Shown: positions 1-9,660, numbered from the stretch's first letter. The stretch is DNA of 64,000 nt from Cohnella abietis (GCF_004295585.1 NZ_AP019400.1:5363501-5427500); one strand, 5' to 3'. The notes: a model not told the origin generated them from the sequence alone. Program-made: numbers and translations.

Positions 1-210
1 GATCGTGACCTCAGTGCCATTATACGTTACCCCATCACCGACAGGCGGATGGTAGGGAGTAATATGAGTATCCATTTCATTAATAAATTGATCTGAGGGA
101 GACACTGGAACCACTGGTTCGTCAATACTAGCATAGGTTGGCGTAGCACTATTCAAAAACATCGCGCTAACTAGTGTAATTAGACATAAATAGATAATCG
201 CTTTTTTCAT
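1..210 (-). CDS. Secreted protein of unknown function (N-terminal fragment)
   Basis: Only the first 70 codons lie in the window; the gene runs off the left edge. An ATG at 210 follows a reasonable ribosome-binding site (AGGGAGTGG about 5 nt upstream). The N-terminus is a classical signal peptide: MKKA, a hydrophobic stretch of about 15 residues, then a likely cleavage after TYA-S near residue 28. The mature start is rich in Pro, Val and acidic residues (DEPVVPVSPSD). No domain can be recognised from so short a piece. A cre-like sequence lies about 40 nt upstream of the start. Export is well supported; function is unknown. Confidence 0.7.
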   Translation of the reverse strand, partial: MKKAIIYLCLITLVSAMFLNSATPTYASIDEPVVPVSPSDQFINEMDTHITPYHPPVGDGVTYNGTEVTI

Positions 211-246
211 TCGTTCCACTCCCTGATTTAGGATACACCCTCATAA

Positions 247-260
247 TTGAAGCGCTTACA
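247..260 (-). promoter_or_regulatory. cre-like (CcpA) site upstream of the secreted protein gene
   Basis: Read on the minus strand it is TGTAAGCGCTTCAA, 12 of 14 positions of the Bacillus cre consensus TGWAANCGNTNWCA. It lies upstream of the gene starting at 210. Related sequences occur at 6699-6712 and 9724-9737. LacI-family operators share the AAGCGCTT core, so CcpA is an inference. Confidence 0.4.
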
Positions 261-620
261 ATATACCGATTGAAGTTTGCCCGTCGCTTCTAAATGACAA
301 CAGCCCCCAAAACCTAAATCACAACAAAGACGCTTTGAATACAGTCTGAATCTTTTGCCTCCCCTCAAACGATATGCGCATCGTTCAGACTGATTATAGA
401 ATCCTCATTTTACTTTGTCAATAAATTAATTAAATGTAATCACTGTTTTAAAATGATGTCCGTTCAATTAAAAACCTTTAAAATGCTCATAATTTAGGAG
501 TTATATTATATATTCATTATATTTTAATCATTAATTTATATCATTAAAACACTAATTTATCCCTTAAGAAAATTCATCACTTCCTGTTACAAAGGATAAT
601 CAAACTTTCTGATCGACCTA

Positions 621-647
621 AAAAGGACCTTGCTCCGCAAGGTCCTT
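621..647 (-). terminator. Intrinsic terminator of the phosphodiester glycosidase gene
   Basis: A perfect hairpin (AAGGACCTTG / CAAGGTCCTT, loop CTCCG) is followed on the minus strand by TTTTT. It lies 30 nt past the stop codon at 677. Confidence 0.85.
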
Positions 648-676
648 AGTTTAGGATTTGACACTGCTTTTCTCGC

Positions 677-1813
677 TTACTTCTCGTATTTCACAATAAT
701 TGCGTTGCTAATTTGGCGGCCTGGTGTCGTTAAATATTTGCCGTCTACATATAACCCGCTTGATGCGCCCCCGTCTAAATTCATGGCTTGGTAAGCTCCC
801 ACCTGTTTCATCATTTCCGCCAGCTGCGGGATCGTTGCTCCGCCTGTCGTGAGAAGTATGAGCTTATGGTCACGGGTTATACCGAGCGCACTTCGAGCGC
901 CACCGCCCGTCAATATTTTCGGATCCTTGAAGCCTTCCGCAACAACGTTCAGTTCGACTTTCCCATTCTTAACTAAACGCGGACCTACCTGTACGCCACC
1001 TTCAATTGTAATGTTCTTAAACTGTTCCTTGTAATACGTACCTGATATAAGCTTAACAAGGTTATTCTTATCGAAGGTAAAGATCGTTCGGCGATCACTT
1101 AAGTCTTTTTTCCGCTGTTCACCACCGCTAACGATGTTCCCATACGGAATCTTAATATCCGATTTTGTGTAAGCATCGAAGAAAGATCCGTTGATCGCTA
1201 CAGTGGCTCCATTCTTCTTAGCAATATTGTTCAAATCGTCTACTCGGCCAATCTCATTATGTGCCAGAGCAACACCTAATCTAATTTTGGGGTGCATAAG
1301 AGAGATCGTCACGACTTGAGTTTTAAAGCTTTTGCTTCCGACCTTAAGGGTCTTACTCTCACTTATAATCGGTTTACTATTGCTAGGATTAAGAGTTTGG
1401 TTAATAACGGGCAGCTCTGCGGTTTGTTGATCTAAAGTAATACTTACGGATGACGTGTCGTTTCTCCACTCCTGCTTGATGTTCAGAGCATTGGTAATAA
1501 AGCTAAGCGGCACGTATTTAATCCCTTGAGCAATGTAGGGAAGGTTTTTTAGTTCAATCTGCTCCTCATCGACGAATGCTTGTTTCTTTCCTATATACAT
1601 GGAAATCTTGGTTTGCTCATAGGTCATATCAATCCGTTGTTCTTTCGAATCCCATTTCACATCGACTCCGACCTTACTTAAGAATTGAATGGGAACAAAG
1701 GTCGTTGATTTCGCAGAATCTAGGTAACCAAAGCTTTTAGGCTCTGTTGAAGCCCAACTGGTAGGTACGAAACATAAGCATAAGAGAAGTAGCAGCAAGA
1801 TGATTTTTTTCAT
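677..1813 (-). CDS. Secreted phosphodiester glycosidase with copper-amine-oxidase-type stalk domain
   Basis: The 378-aa protein starts with a signal peptide (residues 1-21, cleavage near SWA-S). Residues 25-125 resemble the copper amine oxidase N-terminal 'stalk' domain, a non-catalytic cell-surface module common in Paenibacillus (FVPIQFLSK, KYVPLSFITNAL). Residues 150-378 match the NAGPA-type phosphodiester glycosidase family (DUF2233): NGSFFDAY, GGGARSALGI and MNLDGGASSGLYV are the typical blocks. Family members cleave sugar phosphodiesters; the substrate here is unknown. The ATG at 1813 has AAGGAGCT upstream. It lies 68 bp downstream of the GH5 gene in the same direction, so it may close the sugar operon. 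Confidence 0.8.
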   Translation of the reverse strand: MKKIILLLLLLCLCFVPTSWASTEPKSFGYLDSAKSTTFVPIQFLSKVGVDVKWDSKEQRIDMTYEQTKISMYIGKKQAFVDEEQIELKNLPYIAQGIKYVPLSFITNALNIKQEWRNDTSSVSITLDQQTAELPVINQTLNPSNSKPIISESKTLKVGSKSFKTQVVTISLMHPKIRLGVALAHNEIGRVDDLNNIAKKNGATVAINGSFFDAYTKSDIKIPYGNIVSGGEQRKKDLSDRRTIFTFDKNNLVKLISGTYYKEQFKNITIEGGVQVGPRLVKNGKVELNVVAEGFKDPKILTGGGARSALGITRDHKLILLTTGGATIPQLAEMMKQVGAYQAMNLDGGASSGLYVDGKYLTTPGRQISNAIIVKYEK

Positions 1814-1881
1814 AGACGAAAGCTCCTTGTAATCTAGTTGTTATCACACCTTTCTTTTATCGGATAAGTAGGGCACCTCAA

Positions 1882-3519
1882 TTAGGCTGGGATAACCTCA
1901 AGCCATTGGATACCGATCGAATTGCTCGTCGCCTTTAGCTCGATTCGATGTAAGCCCGCAGCAAGTTTAACTGGGTCATGCACTCGTTTCGTTTCCCATA
2001 TGTTGTCGGCTAGCTCGATACTTCCAATCGTTTCACCATCTAATGAGACAGCAATCGCCGCACTATCGTTAGGAGTGGAGATACACAAATCAATAAAATA
2101 TAGTGAAGCCTCTGAATTATTCGCAACTGTGAATTCATAAGAAGCCCAATCTTCAACAGCTAATTGCACATACATCCGCTCGTCTGCCTTCCACGGCTCC
2201 CCTTTGCTATGCTCAAAGCTGGCGATCTCCCTCGAGCTTTCAACAAATCGGATATCAACGCCATCTTGAACCCGGAAGCCAACAGAGCTACGACTCCGTC
2301 CCTGTACCTGATAGCTTAAGCCTTCTCCCTTATAACCATAGAAAATGGCCGGGATTCGTGCCGTAGGTCTCCGGAAAAGAGACAAGGTAACCTCTGGATG
2401 ATAGACACATTCTGCGAATGAAATATTATGCAAATATTCCCACAAAATGCGCTCTGCAGTTGCCTCATCCGGTTTACTTCCTCCCTCCAAATAATCAATC
2501 AATAGCTGCCAACCAGACGGTATATTGACCGAGCAAGGGGAATTGTCCTTCCCCATCTTCTTCCACGTCCAAAAATTCCATGAGATATCATGATCCTCGA
2601 ATAAACGAAATGCTCCCGCGTACCATTCCTTGTTATTCTCGCCACCCTCACCCATGTAGATCGGTACGTTCCACTCTGCTCTTTTGTCCAAATATACTTG
2701 AATACTCTCTGTATCTGGATTGTTCCAATACTTATGGAATTGAAGCATCACATTGTCATCGAATTTATGATCGAAGATCGACCAATCCGTGGCCCAATGC
2801 GCTCCCTCCAGAATAATCATATGGCGATCGTCTACTTCACGTATTGCTTTCGTAATGTCACGATAGAGAGGCATAATTTGATCATTATAAGCAGAAAACC
2901 AATTCGGTAGAGGCTCATTCAACAAGTCGTAGCCTGCGACAATCCACTCGTCCTTATATCGTTTAGCGAGCATTTGCCATAACTCAATCGTAATCTGTTT
3001 ATTACGCTCACTAATGAACAATTCCGGTTGGTCATTCTCTGAATCATCAATGTTCGTGCCTGTTTGACCACCAGGAGCACCATGTAAATCCAGAATGGCA
3101 TATAACCGATGCTCACGACACCATTCAATAGCCTTATCAATCATTAGCAAGTGCTGCTCATGATACTGGATAGCTTCCGTATCGCCTTCAATGATTAGAA
3201 ATCTTGAATTTATAGGTATGCGTACGGAGTTGTAGCCATCTGCAGCAATTTGCTTAATATCGTCTTCAGAGGTATAACGCTCATAGTAGATTTGCCAGAA
3301 TTGCTCGGCCTTCTCCTCCCCAACTAAATCCGTAACCATTCGCTCGATTCGCCTTGGACGGTCCCCTTCATTAGGGAACATCCACATATATCCTTCAGGG
3401 AGCATCCAGCTACCAAATCCGACTCCGCGAAGAAGAATTTCTTTTCCTTCACCATTGATTAGCTTCTGCCCGACCGCTTTAAGAAACCCAGTAACCTCAT
3501 GCTCTTGTGCTATTGTCAA
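1882..3519 (-). CDS. Glycoside hydrolase family 5 with C-terminal carbohydrate-binding-like domain
   Basis: The 545-aa protein has a GH5 barrel in residues 10-345. YDLLNEP places the acid/base at Glu202, FHKYW carries the conserved His262, and PIYMGEGG places the nucleophile at Glu291. LDLHGAPGGQTG resembles the exo-beta-1,3-glucanase branch of GH5. Residues 410-545 look like a beta-sandwich carbohydrate-binding module. There is no signal peptide, so it probably acts in the cytosol on oligosaccharides imported by the ABC system encoded just upstream (40-bp gap). The start is TTG at 3519, preceded by AAGGAG; the next in-frame Met is inside the barrel. Substrate specificity is an inference. Confidence 0.85.
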   Translation of the reverse strand: MTIAQEHEVTGFLKAVGQKLINGEGKEILLRGVGFGSWMLPEGYMWMFPNEGDRPRRIERMVTDLVGEEKAEQFWQIYYERYTSEDDIKQIAADGYNSVRIPINSRFLIIEGDTEAIQYHEQHLLMIDKAIEWCREHRLYAILDLHGAPGGQTGTNIDDSENDQPELFISERNKQITIELWQMLAKRYKDEWIVAGYDLLNEPLPNWFSAYNDQIMPLYRDITKAIREVDDRHMIILEGAHWATDWSIFDHKFDDNVMLQFHKYWNNPDTESIQVYLDKRAEWNVPIYMGEGGENNKEWYAGAFRLFEDHDISWNFWTWKKMGKDNSPCSVNIPSGWQLLIDYLEGGSKPDEATAERILWEYLHNISFAECVYHPEVTLSLFRRPTARIPAIFYGYKGEGLSYQVQGRSRSSVGFRVQDGVDIRFVESSREIASFEHSKGEPWKADERMYVQLAVEDWASYEFTVANNSEASLYFIDLCISTPNDSAAIAVSLDGETIGSIELADNIWETKRVHDPVKLAAGLHRIELKATSNSIGIQWLEVIPA

Positions 3520-3558
3520 AGTCGTTCTCTCCTTCGTTAAGCTTAAAATCAGCTTGCT

Positions 3559-4416
3559 CTAGCCTTTGATAGCACCTTCAGCAATTCCATTGAGAATATA
3601 TTTTTGTAGGATGAGATAAAAAATAACGACAGGAAGCATCGCCAGTATTAAAGCAGATAAAATGTTAGACCAGTCATTGCTATACTGGCCGAACAGCATA
3701 TTCGTAGATAAAAGTAACGTATAGCCGTCTGAATTGGTCAGTATCAATAAAGGCAGTAGGAAATCATTCCACATCCACAGCAGATTTAGAATGGCAATTG
3801 TAGCCGTTACTGGCATCAGCAGCGGAAAAATGACCGCATAGAACAGCTTAAATTCCCCACATCCATCTATAATGGCGGCTTCATCTAAGTCTCGCGGGAT
3901 AGACTTCACAAAACCATGGTATAAAAAGATAGCCATAGAAACGCCCAGTCCGATATAAATCATTCCCAATCCATATATCGAGCCCTGTATGGACAATTTG
4001 TTCGATATTTTTACGAGCGTAATCATAATGGAATGAAAAGGGATTAACATAGATAGGATGAATAGTCCAAACAGCGCAGAGCTTAATCCGCCCTTCGTAC
4101 GCGATAGCTTATAGCCAGCTAAGGAAGCACACACAATAATACCGATTAAGCCAACTCCTGCAATCTGTATCGTATTCCATAAGCTCCGAAAAAAGTGGAT
4201 TTTCTCAAAGGCACTCGCATAATTTTTGAATTGAAACTTGGTCGGTAAGGATAAAATGTTGGTCAGCATCTCGCTTTGTGTTTTCACTGAATTTAGAAGA
4301 CCCATATAGATCGGAAATAACATGACAACGGCTCCGAGAATGAGGAAGAGAAAAATGAGAGCTGAGCCCACTCGGCGACTTAATCGATCACCTTTAGCAT
4401 TAGCGCTTAGATGCAT
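3559..4416 (-). CDS. CUT1 sugar ABC transporter permease, MalG type
   Basis: This inner-membrane permease has six predicted hydrophobic segments and the cytoplasmic EAA loop (DEAAIIDGCGEFKLFYAV) that docks the ATPase. The C-terminus GIAEGAIKG is typical of the MalG/YurM branch. A longer reading from 4449 is possible, but the ATG at 4416 overlaps the upstream stop as TGATG and has AGAGGTGGAAG at proper distance, so it is chosen (285 aa). It pairs with the MalF-type gene directly upstream. No ATPase is encoded nearby, so a shared MsmX-type ATPase is expected (inference). Confidence 0.9.
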   Translation of the reverse strand: MHLSANAKGDRLSRRVGSALIFLFLILGAVVMLFPIYMGLLNSVKTQSEMLTNILSLPTKFQFKNYASAFEKIHFFRSLWNTIQIAGVGLIGIIVCASLAGYKLSRTKGGLSSALFGLFILSMLIPFHSIMITLVKISNKLSIQGSIYGLGMIYIGLGVSMAIFLYHGFVKSIPRDLDEAAIIDGCGEFKLFYAVIFPLLMPVTATIAILNLLWMWNDFLLPLLILTNSDGYTLLLSTNMLFGQYSNDWSNILSALILAMLPVVIFYLILQKYILNGIAEGAIKG

Positions 4417-5303
4417 CAGACTTCCACCTCTCTTCTCTTCATGATCCATAATTGAACTATCGTGATGATAAATACAATCATAAATAAGATCATCGCTTTA
4501 GCACTCGCATAGCCATAACGATTACTCATACTAAACGCCTCTTCAAAAATGTTAAGCGCAATAACCTGTGTAGCCCTGCCCGGCCCACCACCAGTAAGCG
4601 CGAACACCGCCTCGAATACTTTGAACGAGTTATTCAAGGTCACGAATAGACCGATAGTAAGTGCAGGATAAATCATAGGCAGGGTGACGTTCCGAAACGT
4701 CTGAAATGCATTCGCCCCATCAATTGACGCTGCTTCTTTAAGCTGTTGAGGAACACCTTGAAGCGCCGCGATATAGATGACCATTAAATAGCCAACCCCA
4801 CTCCAGAGGGAAAGAATAATAATGGCAAAGAACGAGAGCTTTGGATCGCCAATCCACGATTGGTCCAAAAATTTGAATGCCGTATGCTCCGCTATATACG
4901 GCAAAACTTTAGTGAAAATAAACATCCACATAAACCCGCCGATAATTAAGCTAATCATATTCGGCATAAAGAAGATTGTCCGAAACCAAACCTTGCTGCG
5001 CTTACGCGATTCGATCAATACAGCCAATAAGATAGCGAAAAAATTCGAAAGGATGACCATAAAAACAACATATTTTAACGTAAACCATATTGAGTCTAGG
5101 AAGAAACGATCATCTGTTAGCGCTTCGATGTAATTGCCAAAGCCCACCATTTTATAGGTGGGATTCAGTCCGTTCCAATCCGTTAAGCTGTACCAGCCCC
5201 CCCCGATAGAGGGGGCGAGTACAAATACGGAATAGAATAGGAGGGCTGGAAAAACGAAGGCTAACAGGGTGAGAGTTTTTTTCCTATTTCTTAAGAAACT
5301 CAT
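4416..5303 (-). CDS. CUT1 sugar ABC transporter permease, MalF type
   Basis: The 295-aa integral membrane protein starts with an N-terminal transmembrane segment (LTLLAFVFPALLFYSVFVLA) and has further segments through residue 285. Its EAA loop is EAASIDGANAFQTFRNVTL, followed by PMIYPAL. FALTGGGPGRAT is the usual MalF-family block before the last segments. The ATG at 5303 has AGGAGTGATAGGAT upstream. It overlaps the MalG partner by one base and follows the binding-protein gene by 38 bp, so the three are co-transcribed. Confidence 0.9.
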   Translation of the reverse strand: MSFLRNRKKTLTLLAFVFPALLFYSVFVLAPSIGGGWYSLTDWNGLNPTYKMVGFGNYIEALTDDRFFLDSIWFTLKYVVFMVILSNFFAILLAVLIESRKRSKVWFRTIFFMPNMISLIIGGFMWMFIFTKVLPYIAEHTAFKFLDQSWIGDPKLSFFAIIILSLWSGVGYLMVIYIAALQGVPQQLKEAASIDGANAFQTFRNVTLPMIYPALTIGLFVTLNNSFKVFEAVFALTGGGPGRATQVIALNIFEEAFSMSNRYGYASAKAMILFMIVFIITIVQLWIMKRREVEV

Positions 5304-5341
5304 ATCCTATCACTCCTATACGATTAGCCTAGCCTCGAATT

Positions 5342-6655
5342 TTACTTCGTTGCTGCTTTAACGGCTGCTGCCCACGTTTTATCCATCGTTGCAATAAAGC
5401 CCTCTTTGGTCACCGACTTGGCATAATAGCTTTGAAGCAGCTTAGCTTGCTCATCTGTAACACCATTAGGAAGAGACAAATCCTGATACGCCTGCCCCTT
5501 CGCCACATAAGCCGAGGATTCATCTACCCATGGGCTCACCTTGAATTGGTGAACGGTTGAAATCGGGTTAAATTTCAATTGCTCGAACAAAGCGGAGGAG
5601 TCCTTCTCGTCAAGAATATAGTTCAACAAATCAAGAGCTACTTCTTTATTCTTACTTGTCGGTGACAATGCTAGAGAAGTAGATGTAGACAGGTTAATCT
5701 TCGTGTCTTTAGCATCATTACTTACTGGAAGTGCTGCAACGCCAATTTCAAACTCTGGATTTACTTTCAGAATCGCATCTGCATTCCAAGGTCCTTGAAC
5801 CCACATCGCGGATTTGCCATTCGCGAAATCTGCTGCTCCCGCTTCATTGCCTACTTCGAAAGGCTTTTTGGTCCCATTCGCATTAATCAGATCAATGATG
5901 TCGAAGATAGCCGCAACATCCTTATATGATGCTTGACCTGCGTTCATTTTCTCAATCCAATCTGGGTGCTGAGAGGATACGATTCCGCCAAGCGATTGTG
6001 CAGTCATCAGCTGTGGTACCCAAGACTCTTGAAAAGCCAGCTGGAAAGGTGCAACGTTTGCCGCTTTCAGCTTCTCAATAACTGCTTTCATTTCATCCAA
6101 GGTGTTAGGTGGCGTTAACCCTAAATCCTTAAACATTTTTTTATTGTACAAGTATCCCCATGTCGAGCTTTCTAATGGAAGGACAACAACTTTACCATCG
6201 TAAGTTACCGTTTTCTTAATCGGCTCGTACAAGCTTTGAATAGCAGGTTGATCGGTTAGATCACTTAGGTAACCCGCATTATAGTAAGTCGGAATATCGT
6301 TCGCATGAAGCGTGAACAAATCCGGTGCATCGTTCGATGCGAGACGTGTTTGTAAGATTTGCTTTGCTTGATCAGAATTCGGCATTTCTGCCTTGATCGT
6401 TACTTCGATATTTTTGGTAGCTAATTCTTTAGCCTTAAATTGCTCGAAGTAAGCTTCGAACTGATCCTTATACTGTGGGTAGCTCATAAATACATTTAGC
6501 TCTACCTTTGTTGGCTTGGCTGGTTGTGATTCCGGAGTGCCTGTTGTCGTGCTAGCTGGTGCTGAAGGCTCAGCCTTGTTATTCCCGTTTCCACAACCTG
6601 CAATGACCGTTAACAGAACTACAGCAATCAGACTTAAATGGATGATTTTCTTCAT
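5342..6655 (-). CDS. Sugar ABC transporter solute-binding lipoprotein
   Basis: This 437-aa extracellular binding protein has a lipoprotein signal peptide (lipobox IAGC, Cys21) and a low-complexity linker rich in Pro, Ser and Thr (residues 24-50). The rest matches family 1 solute-binding proteins: LFTLHANDIP, WGYLYNKKMFKDLGLTPP and SAMWVQGPWNADAI are conserved blocks. It captures the sugar for the two permeases immediately downstream. The ATG at 6655 is preceded by AAGAGGGGG. A cre-like site sits 44 bp upstream of the start. The ligand is unknown; the adjacent GH5 points to a beta-glucan oligosaccharide. Confidence 0.92.
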   Translation of the reverse strand: MKKIIHLSLIAVVLLTVIAGCGNGNNKAEPSAPASTTTGTPESQPAKPTKVELNVFMSYPQYKDQFEAYFEQFKAKELATKNIEVTIKAEMPNSDQAKQILQTRLASNDAPDLFTLHANDIPTYYNAGYLSDLTDQPAIQSLYEPIKKTVTYDGKVVVLPLESSTWGYLYNKKMFKDLGLTPPNTLDEMKAVIEKLKAANVAPFQLAFQESWVPQLMTAQSLGGIVSSQHPDWIEKMNAGQASYKDVAAIFDIIDLINANGTKKPFEVGNEAGAADFANGKSAMWVQGPWNADAILKVNPEFEIGVAALPVSNDAKDTKINLSTSTSLALSPTSKNKEVALDLLNYILDEKDSSALFEQLKFNPISTVHQFKVSPWVDESSAYVAKGQAYQDLSLPNGVTDEQAKLLQSYYAKSVTKEGFIATMDKTWAAAVKAATK

Positions 6656-6698
6656 GATTGATTTTTCCCCCTCTTGTTTAACTTCATCCCTAGTATGC

Positions 6699-6712
6699 TG
6701 GAAGCGCTTACG
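6699..6712 (-). promoter_or_regulatory. cre-like (CcpA) site before the solute-binding protein gene
   Basis: The minus strand reads CGTAAGCGCTTCCA, 12 of 14 positions of the cre consensus. It lies in the 123-bp gap between the response regulator and binding-protein genes. It could also be a LacI or ROK operator. Confidence 0.45.
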
Positions 6713-6778
6713 ATTTTCATTGCAGGATATTAACGTCTTCTATTGCACAATATTGAGGTAGGCTTTGCCTCAATCGTA

Positions 6779-7873
6779 TCACTCTTTTCCATTACGCAAT
6801 TCTCCTGGAGCAAATCCATAATACTTCTTAAATACTCGGTAAAAATAAGAAACGTCTATATACCCAGTCATTTCAGCTGCATGCTTAATGGACAGCTTAT
6901 GCTCGACGATCAGCTCTTTGGCCTTTTCCATTCTTTTATAGATAATGTAATCGTTCACGGTTTCCCCGCTGAATGCTTTGAAGGTTCGGCTTAGATGCTC
7001 TTTGCTAATATAGAAATGATCAGCTAGAGACTCTAGTGATATTGTTTCCTTATAATGATGATTAATGTAAGTGAGAACTTCATTCATATCTAATTTATTT
7101 CTTTTTTTGCGTATTTCTTGTACATCCTCTACCACCTGATTGTATATTCGTTCGACTCTTCCGATCATTTCGTTCACGGATGTCGGTAGGTTTTCCTCAG
7201 GAAGCCCCAGCTTATGCGCAACAATCCACTGATCCCATTCTTGCTCTAGCTCGCTTGCTGCTACAAAATCCTTGAGCATCTGCATTAAATCATCGTCAAT
7301 TTCCATCAGGCTATTGCCCTCGAAGTGTTCAGTAGACAATAAATGCTGCAAAGTATTTAACGTATGCGAGATACCGGTAGCATTCAAATCCATTAAATAT
7401 CCGTAAACCAGGTGACGGTATTCTAGATATTGATCCAAAATCGTCGAATCGGCCAGTAGAAGTGGCACGCTCTTAGTTAAGATCGAGATTTGCTTGGTCT
7501 GCTCCAATTCCTTCACACATTGTGCAAGTGCGGCGTTAAGCTCATCTGGATCGACTGGCTTAAGTAAGTAATCTTTGGCTTGGGAATGGATGGCCTGCTT
7601 AAGATAGACAAAATCATCATACCCGCTCATCACAATGATTTTGAGTAGCGGGTGTCGCTCCTTCAGAGCTTTCAGAAGATCCACACCATCTATGCCTGGC
7701 ATTCTCATATCGGTTACGATAATGTCTGGCTGCAGCTCATCGATCAATCGTAAGCCTTCGGAACCATCCTCCGCTTCTCCAACGATCGTCAATTGTAAGG
7801 AGTCCCATTCACCTAGCTGCTTAATTACTTTTCTGGACCACGGCTCATCATCAACAATCATCACTTTATACAT
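6779..7873 (-). CDS. AraC-type response regulator (YesN family)
   Basis: The receiver domain spans residues 1-120 (MIVDDEP acidic pocket, acceptor Asp in DIIVTDMRMPG, Lys in YLLKPVD). A linker of about 130 residues follows. The C-terminus carries an AraC DNA-binding domain with two helix-turn-helix motifs (SLESLADHFYISKEHLSRTF and YIDVSYFYRVFKKYYGFAP). It is phosphorylated by the kinase encoded upstream and probably activates the binding protein/permease genes. A GTG at 7885 also opens the frame, but it lies inside the ribosome-binding site AAAGGGTGG; the ATG at 7873 is chosen (364 aa). It overlaps the kinase stop by 8 bp. Confidence 0.92.
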   Translation of the reverse strand: MYKVMIVDDEPWSRKVIKQLGEWDSLQLTIVGEAEDGSEGLRLIDELQPDIIVTDMRMPGIDGVDLLKALKERHPLLKIIVMSGYDDFVYLKQAIHSQAKDYLLKPVDPDELNAALAQCVKELEQTKQISILTKSVPLLLADSTILDQYLEYRHLVYGYLMDLNATGISHTLNTLQHLLSTEHFEGNSLMEIDDDLMQMLKDFVAASELEQEWDQWIVAHKLGLPEENLPTSVNEMIGRVERIYNQVVEDVQEIRKKRNKLDMNEVLTYINHHYKETISLESLADHFYISKEHLSRTFKAFSGETVNDYIIYKRMEKAKELIVEHKLSIKHAAEMTGYIDVSYFYRVFKKYYGFAPGELRNGKE

Positions 7874-9644
7874 CTTCAAATCCACCCTTTACTTTCATAG
7901 GAAGCTTAAATAAGACGATCGTTCCCATGCCTTTCCTGCTATATATCCGTATGCCTGAACGTTCACCGAAATGGAGCTTTAATCGGGAATCCACATTTTT
8001 CAACCCAATCCCTTTCCTTCTTCCACTCGGCTCTTTATCAGGGAGGTTAATGTTACTTTCATTCCCAGATTGCATGTCATGACGAATTTCACGAAGCTTA
8101 TCCTCATCTAAGCCGACACCACTATCCATAACGGCAATGAGAATGCGATTACGAATTTGCTTTATTCTTACTTCGACAGACCAGCTACCAGCCTTGCTTT
8201 GCAGGCCATGCTCGAACGCATTTTCCACAATGGGCTGTAATGTGAATTTAGGAAGTCGATACTCTAGAGAGGTCTCGTCATTGTTAACGATAACTTGGCA
8301 TCGTCCGGTGAATCTTTGCTCTTGGATAAAAATATAGTTCTGCATATGCTTTAGCTCATCGCCAAATAAAACGAGATCGCTTCCGGTGCTTATCGAATAC
8401 CTCAATAAATCTCCGATTACCCTAGTGACTCGGTAGATTTCCGGTGCATCCTTTTCTAATGCCATACCCCCAATTAAGTGCAGCGTATTATTCAGAAAAT
8501 GGGGATTAATTTGCGCTTGTAATGTTCTCAGCTGCGAGGTCTTCATATCAATCTCTCTCTGGTATTCGACCTCAATTAGCTCTTTCATCCGCTGCATCAT
8601 CGAATTATAACCATGCTCTAGCAAGCCGATCTCATCGGTATTTTTAACAGATTTCAATTCAAAGCTTTGAATTTCCGCCTTCCTCATCGTCCGAGCAAGA
8701 CTAACTATCGGTTTACTGATTCGAAGTGAGATTAGAATGGAAAGGAGCACGGAAGCCACTACAAACAATATCCCAATGAGTATACCCGCTTTAATCGTAG
8801 CTTGTGCGCTCTGATTAATCGTTTCCACAGGGATCGCTTTAATAATGGTCATTTTCCCCTTGCTAACCTTCTGCATGAAAAAATGATATTTATTCGTTTT
8901 CTGAAAGCCCAGTCCCGTCTCCGGCACATCCAGACTGCTAATTAGAGCATAAGTTTCTTCTGAATCTTTGCCATTAGTCGAACCAGACAACAATTCACCT
9001 TCATCGTTGAGCAAGAAAACAGAGCTATCCTGCTCTGACTTAAGAATGCTGCCTATTTCATCCCAAACCTTACGGTTTATTCTAGCGGAGAGACCCCCGA
9101 TTAGCTTGCGATCCTCGAACCGATTCATGCTATGAAAGGCATATATCCCATTAATCTCCTGCTTGAAATACATGTTAATAGGGGTATTCAGCATTCGGCT
9201 CCATGGCCCATTTTGAATATCCAGATAAGTACTATTTCCACTACTGGTAAAGTTCACAGATATCGCTTTTTTATACTCATGAATGTATAAGGTGAAATCA
9301 TCGATTTTATTGGAGTTGGCATAGAATACTTGCTTGAGGGTATCACTGATGTATTTCTGCGTTGTAAATTGATCGCTTAGAATAGGAGTATCTACCGTGG
9401 CCAAGCTGCTCATTAACTGTGTATTAATCTGAACCGTATAAAATAAAGTGTCGATCTGCTGAATGAGCTCATTAAGATACTGATTCACCCATTCCATCCG
9501 CGAAACGTTCGCATTGATGATTTCCTGTTCAACCGAATGACGAGTGTTATTAGAAGCAAGCCATGTTACGGTTGCCACCGGTAAAGTCGTTAGGCATATC
9601 ATCAGCACCATCAGCTTAAATCGAATCCCTATTGTTCTCTTCAC
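7866..9644 (-). CDS. Sensor histidine kinase (YesM family)
   Basis: This 592-aa membrane kinase has a transmembrane helix near residues 10-30, a large extracellular Cache-like sensor, and a second helix near 283-307. A HAMP linker follows, then a His_kinase domain with phosphoacceptor His in QINPHFLNNTLHLIG (about residue 385) and an HATPase domain (DSGVGLDEDKL, GIGLKNVDSRL). It signals to the AraC-type regulator that overlaps its 3' end. The start is GTG at 9644 with AGGA 7 nt upstream. Such pairs sense carbohydrates outside the cell, sometimes via the binding protein (family knowledge). Confidence 0.93.
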   Translation of the reverse strand: MKRTIGIRFKLMVLMICLTTLPVATVTWLASNNTRHSVEQEIINANVSRMEWVNQYLNELIQQIDTLFYTVQINTQLMSSLATVDTPILSDQFTTQKYISDTLKQVFYANSNKIDDFTLYIHEYKKAISVNFTSSGNSTYLDIQNGPWSRMLNTPINMYFKQEINGIYAFHSMNRFEDRKLIGGLSARINRKVWDEIGSILKSEQDSSVFLLNDEGELLSGSTNGKDSEETYALISSLDVPETGLGFQKTNKYHFFMQKVSKGKMTIIKAIPVETINQSAQATIKAGILIGILFVVASVLLSILISLRISKPIVSLARTMRKAEIQSFELKSVKNTDEIGLLEHGYNSMMQRMKELIEVEYQREIDMKTSQLRTLQAQINPHFLNNTLHLIGGMALEKDAPEIYRVTRVIGDLLRYSISTGSDLVLFGDELKHMQNYIFIQEQRFTGRCQVIVNNDETSLEYRLPKFTLQPIVENAFEHGLQSKAGSWSVEVRIKQIRNRILIAVMDSGVGLDEDKLREIRHDMQSGNESNINLPDKEPSGRRKGIGLKNVDSRLKLHFGERSGIRIYSRKGMGTIVLFKLPMKVKGGFEDV

Positions 9645-9660
9645 AGCATGTCCTCATCTC

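Larger units (their letters stand above)
211..676. other. AT-rich intergenic region
   Basis: There is no gene in these 466 bp. The stretch 400-600 is very AT-rich. It holds a cre-like site (247-260), an 18-bp inverted repeat (AACGAT at 368-373 and ATCGTT at 380-385) that could be an operator, and the terminator of the gene ending at 677. Nothing else is recognised. Confidence 0.6.
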
